Assembly (NCBI RefSeq): GCF_018614525.1
Contig: NZ_JAGGOL010000049.1
Location: 1 to 34,996 of the forward strand
Direction of reading: 5' to 3'
Length of the DNA: 34,996 bases
DNA from: Streptomyces sp. ISL-11
GTDB taxonomy: Bacteria; Actinomycetota; Actinomycetes; Streptomycetales; Streptomycetaceae
Under the pieces are notes generated by a model. It worked only from the letters and a program-made list of their open reading frames with translations. It was not told where the DNA came from and ran no database searches. This document shows, piece by piece, positions 32,063 to 34,996 of the stretch. Position 1 is the first letter of the stretch; every line of letters begins with the position of its first letter. Both the position numbers and the translations under genes were made by a program.

Positions 32063-32905
32063 TCACACATCCCGGCGCCGTACCACCACCACCGCCAGGG
32101 CGATCGCGACGAGGGGCCAGACCGCGTACACCAGCCATGAGGCCGGGATCGAGGCGTGGGGGACGAGGGTGGCCCACGGCTGGGGTTCCCAGTCCTGGAC
32201 CAGGCGCTGCCAGGCGCTGTTGACCATCGCGTGCCGGATGTCGGCGGACCAGGGCTTGTCCAGGGAGAAGCACTCCGGCAGCATCAGCAGGGTGAAGGCG
32301 GTGGTCACCATGGTCGTGGCGCTGTGCCGGATCAGGACGCCCAGGCCCAGGCCGATGAGCGCGCACACCGGGGCCAGCAGCGCGGACGCCGCCAGGGCGC
32401 GGAGCGCGCCGGGGTGCGAGAGCGTGACCCCGGCGTCCCGCCCTTCGAGGATCGCCTGGGAGACCACGAACGAGCCGGTGGCGATCAGCGTGCCGACCAC
32501 CGTCCACAGCGCGGCGACGACGACGGTCTTGGCGAGCACCACCGCGCCGCGGGCCGGGACGGCCACGGTGGTGGTGCGGATCAGCCCGCTGGCGTACTCG
32601 CTCGTGGCGGTGATCGCGCCGACGCACCCGGCGGCGAGCATCAGCGTCATGGAGCCGACCGACGGGAAGGCGTCACTCAGCGAGAACGGATGTTCTTGCT
32701 GCAGGGAAAGGCTGTAGCGCGGGAAGTTGTCGTAGTCCGCGAGCGCCGCCATCACCGCGCTGCCGATGACGAACAGCGCGACGACGGCGAGCGTCCACGG
32801 GGTGGAGCGCAGCGACCGTATCTTGATCCATTCGGCGACGACGAGATCGCGGAAGCGGGCGGGCGGCGCGGAAGCGGGCGCGGGGGCGGTCACGGCGGCG
32901 GTCAT
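32063..32905 (-). CDS. ABC-2 type permease (pair 3)
   Basis: A 280-residue permease with the family start VVAEWIKIRSLRSTPWTL (about 22-39), about six membrane helices and the EYASGLIRTTTVAV motif. It ends in VVVRRRDV, like the other two pairs. The ATG overlaps the ATPase stop (ATGA, 32902-32905). It has a longer Ala/Pro leader than pair 2 and a charged outer loop of about 30 residues (DYDNFPRYSLSLQQEHPFSLSDAF). The substrate is unknown. Confidence 0.9.
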   Translation of the reverse strand: MTAAVTAPAPASAPPARFRDLVVAEWIKIRSLRSTPWTLAVVALFVIGSAVMAALADYDNFPRYSLSLQQEHPFSLSDAFPSVGSMTLMLAAGCVGAITATSEYASGLIRTTTVAVPARGAVVLAKTVVVAALWTVVGTLIATGSFVVSQAILEGRDAGVTLSHPGALRALAASALLAPVCALIGLGLGVLIRHSATTMVTTAFTLLMLPECFSLDKPWSADIRHAMVNSAWQRLVQDWEPQPWATLVPHASIPASWLVYAVWPLVAIALAVVVVRRRDV

Positions 32906-33822
32906 CGGGGCGCTCCTGCCAGGTATTCGACGCTGTCGCCGGTCAGTTCCATGAACGCCGCCTCCAGCGAGGCGGCCCGCGTGGCCAGCTCGTGCAGCAT
33001 GATCCGGTGCTCGAAGGCGAGCGCTCCGATCCGCTCGGCCGGCAGACCGGTCACGGAGAGCTTCCCGGACCCCGCCGCGCCCTCCGGCTCGACGGACGCG
33101 CCCTCGGCGGTCAGCACCGCCGTCAGTTCGGCCGTGTGCGGTGTGTGCACCACGACGCCGAGGCGCGTGGCGCGGGCGGCGAAGCCGCGGACGGACTCGG
33201 CGGTGATGAGCCGGCCCCGGCCGATGACGACGAGCTGGTCGGCGGTGTTCTCCATCTCCGTCATCAGGTGGCTGGAGAGGAAGACCGTGCGGCCCTCGGC
33301 GGCCAGCCGGCGGAAGAGCCGGCGCACCCAGAGCACGCCCTCCGGGTCCATGCCGTTGATCGGCTCGTCGAAGATCAGCACGGGCGGATCGCCGAGCAGG
33401 GCGGTCGCGATGCCGAGCCGTTGCTTCATGCCGAGGGAGAACCCGCCGATCCGGCGGCGTGCCGCGTCGGCCAGGCCCACTTCCCCGAGCACCTCGTCCA
33501 CCCGCCGCGAGGCGATGCCGTTGCTGCGGGCCAGGGCGGAGAGGTGCGCGGCGGCGGAGCGCCCGCCGTGGACCTGGCCCGCGTCGAGGAGGGCACCGAC
33601 GTGGCGGAGCCCGCGCCGGTGGTCGCCGAAGGGGACGCCGCTGACGGTGGCGGTGCCACCGGTGGGTGCGTCCAGGCCGAGGATCATCCGCAGGGTCGTG
33701 GTCTTGCCCGCGCCGTTGGGCCCGAGGAACCCGGTGACCTGGCCGGGCCGCACGGTGAAGGACAGGTCCTGGACGGCGGTCTTGCCGCCGTAGCGCTTGG
33801 TGAGTTGATTGACTTCGATCAC
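32902..33822 (-). CDS. ABC transporter ATP-binding protein (pair 3)
   Basis: A 306-residue ABC-2 exporter ATPase with Walker A GPNGAGKT (34-41), signature SLGMKQR, Walker B VLIFDEPINGMDPEG and SSHLMTEM. It is more divergent from pairs 1 and 2 than they are from each other (for example GMKQR for GMGQR, NGMDPEG for NGLDPEG). GTG 33822 gives the canonical beginning IEVNQLTKRYGGKTAV. It is divergent from a sensor kinase across 132 bases containing two palindromes, a typical layout for a two-component-controlled exporter. Confidence 0.92.
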   Translation of the reverse strand: MIEVNQLTKRYGGKTAVQDLSFTVRPGQVTGFLGPNGAGKTTTLRMILGLDAPTGGTATVSGVPFGDHRRGLRHVGALLDAGQVHGGRSAAAHLSALARSNGIASRRVDEVLGEVGLADAARRRIGGFSLGMKQRLGIATALLGDPPVLIFDEPINGMDPEGVLWVRRLFRRLAAEGRTVFLSSHLMTEMENTADQLVVIGRGRLITAESVRGFAARATRLGVVVHTPHTAELTAVLTAEGASVEPEGAAGSGKLSVTGLPAERIGALAFEHRIMLHELATRAASLEAAFMELTGDSVEYLAGAPR

Positions 33823-33846
33823 AGCGCCAACCCTGCCGGGGGAGCA

Positions 33847-33856
33847 CCCGTACGGG
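33847..33856. promoter_or_regulatory. 10-bp palindrome CCCGTACGGG in the divergent region
   Basis: A perfect palindrome 25 bases upstream of the ABC ATPase start. It may be an operator or part of the ABC promoter region; short GC palindromes are common in this genome, so weight is limited. Confidence 0.35.
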
Positions 33857-33892
33857 CATGGGGCCGTGGGCGGCAATCGGGCGCGGGGAGTT

Positions 33893-33918
33893 GGCCCGTG
33901 GGCGTACGCCCACGGGCC
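33893..33918. promoter_or_regulatory. 26-bp perfect palindrome upstream of the sensor kinase
   Basis: GGCCCGTGGGCGT (33893-33905) is directly followed by its complement (33906-33918). It lies 37-62 bases before the kinase ATG and 71-96 bases before the ABC ATPase start. A partial copy (GGGCCGTGGGCGG) sits at about 33861-33873. It is a strong candidate for a dimeric regulator site. Confidence 0.6.
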
Positions 33919-33954
33919 GATGTCCTGCGCGAACACGCCGGTTAGGGTCGCGCC

Positions 33955-34996
33955 ATGGACTCCGCACCACCCACTCCGCCGCCGTCGGGCGACCCGCCGG
34001 CCCCGCCCGGGAAGCGCGTCGCGCCAGGAACGCGGAAGGGGCTCGCGGCCTGGGGCGGCGGCGCCCTCTACTTCGTCGTCCTCCTCCTGCTGGTGGGCGG
34101 CGCGCCGCAGGCGCCCGGCGCCTTCCACGCCGTCGGATCGCTGTTCGCCATGGGCCTGCTGGCCGGTCTGCTGCGGCGGTCGCCCGTGGCTGCCCTGGCG
34201 CTGACGCTCCTCGGGGCGGTCACCGTCATGCTGACCACCCTCGACCACGGTCCGGACCGGTTCCTGACGTTCCTGGCGGTCGACGTCACGGTGGGCGTCA
34301 TCGTCGCCACCCGGTCGCGGTGGGTCGCGCTCGCCGCCGCGTCCGTGGCGTTCGTCGCGCAGTTCCTGGCCATCGGCCTCCTCGCGCCCAGCCCGGACAA
34401 CAACCTTGTGGGCACGGGCGTGATCGCCCTCATGGCGCTGATCACCTCGTGGACGGCCGGCCTGCTGAGCCGCGAGCGCCGCCAGCACGTGGTCGCGCTG
34501 CGTACGCAGGAGGTGGCCGAGGTCGTGACCGCCGAACGGCTGCGGATCGCCCGCGAGCTGCACGACATGGTCGCCCACAGCATCGGCATCATCGCCATCC
34601 AGGCGGGGGTGGGCAGCCGGGTCATCGAGACGCAACCCGCCGAGGCGCGCGAGGCGCTGCGGGCCATCGAGGCCACCAGCCGGGAGACCCTCTCCGGCCT
34701 GCGCCGCACGCTGGTCGCGCTGCGCCGGGCCGACGCGTCGCCGGCGTCGGGGCGGGCGCCGCTCGGGCCCACGCCGGGCCTCGCGGACCTCGACCGGCTC
34801 GCGGCGGCGACCGCCGACGCGGGGGTCCGGGTGGAGGTGCGCTGGGGCGGGGAGCGGCGGCCGCTGCCCGCGGACATCGAGCTGTCCGCCTACCGCATCG
34901 TGCAGGAGGCGGTCACCAACGTGGTCCGCCACGCGGGCACCGGGGGCTGCCGGGTGGCCGTCGGCTACGAGGAGGAGGAGCTGTCCGTGGAGGTCG
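33955..34996 (+). CDS. Sensor histidine kinase (NarL-type two-component), cut by window end
   Basis: The frame is open to the last base, so the C-terminus is missing. About 347 residues are present. A Pro-rich cytosolic start is followed by five to six membrane helices (about 31-165), a short linker, the HisKA_3 dimerisation box RIARELHDMVAHS with the phospho-acceptor His at residue 203, and the start of the ATPase domain with the N-box SAYRIVQEAVTNVVRHA. Kinases of this type pair with LuxR/NarL response regulators, so one is expected just beyond the window. The divergent ABC pair is its likely target. ATG 33955 is the only start with a good context (after TCGCGCC). Confidence 0.9.
   Translation, partial: MDSAPPTPPPSGDPPAPPGKRVAPGTRKGLAAWGGGALYFVVLLLLVGGAPQAPGAFHAVGSLFAMGLLAGLLRRSPVAALALTLLGAVTVMLTTLDHGPDRFLTFLAVDVTVGVIVATRSRWVALAAASVAFVAQFLAIGLLAPSPDNNLVGTGVIALMALITSWTAGLLSRERRQHVVALRTQEVAEVVTAERLRIARELHDMVAHSIGIIAIQAGVGSRVIETQPAEAREALRAIEATSRETLSGLRRTLVALRRADASPASGRAPLGPTPGLADLDRLAAATADAGVRVEVRWGGERRPLPADIELSAYRIVQEAVTNVVRHAGTGGCRVAVGYEEEELSVEV

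Noticed and set aside
33847..33918. Origin or phage attachment site at the palindromes
   Set aside because: No DnaA boxes, integrase or tRNA nearby; divergent promoters explain the palindromes better.

Overview
The window is a high-GC actinobacterial chromosome segment and almost certainly comes from a Streptomyces species. Evidence is the extreme GC codon bias, many GTG starts, and a block in the order known from S. coelicolor: nucS, an SCO5389-family gene, ABC genes, filP (SCO5396), scy (SCO5397), methylmalonyl-CoA epimerase (SCO5398), thiolase (SCO5399) and meaB (SCO5400). Gene names rest on reading the proteins; no database search was run.

Layout. (1) 1-16,571 is the conserved core: mismatch endonuclease NucS, an SCO5389-family protein, a luciferase-like oxidoreductase, a small Cys/His protein, two paralogous ABC-2 exporter pairs separated by a GGCT-like unknown, the cytoskeletal coiled-coil genes filP and scy, and the epimerase/thiolase/meaB acyl-CoA cluster. 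(2) 16,572-28,348 looks accessory: a methyltransferase, a secreted protein made of three 69-residue repeats, a small secreted protein behind two palindromes, a class A penicillin-binding protein whose transpeptidase motifs are partly lost, an AraC-family regulator overlapping it tail to tail, a four-gene translationally coupled operon of cell-envelope proteins including a PrsW-like intramembrane protease, then an SDR reductase and a MarR regulator. (3) 28,444-31,292 holds three coupled AIM24-family genes divergent from a DUF3817 membrane protein and a thiamine-binding-type protein. (4) 31,380-32,001 is a ribbon-helix-helix/Fic-like toxin-antitoxin pair. (5) 32,063 to the end is a third ABC-2 pair divergent from a sensor histidine kinase cut by the window edge.

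How the genes work together. FilP and Scy are polar-growth cytoskeleton proteins. The epimerase and MeaB serve methylmalonyl-CoA metabolism, with thiolase supplying or consuming acetoacetyl-CoA. The accessory region is dominated by envelope and secreted proteins. The best candidates for undescribed biology are the PrsW-like operon (22,338-26,996), the motif-degenerate PBP, the three-repeat secreted protein and the toxin with a degenerate Fic core. There is no gene-free stretch longer than 300 bases. No tRNA, rRNA, CRISPR array, transposase or integrase was seen.
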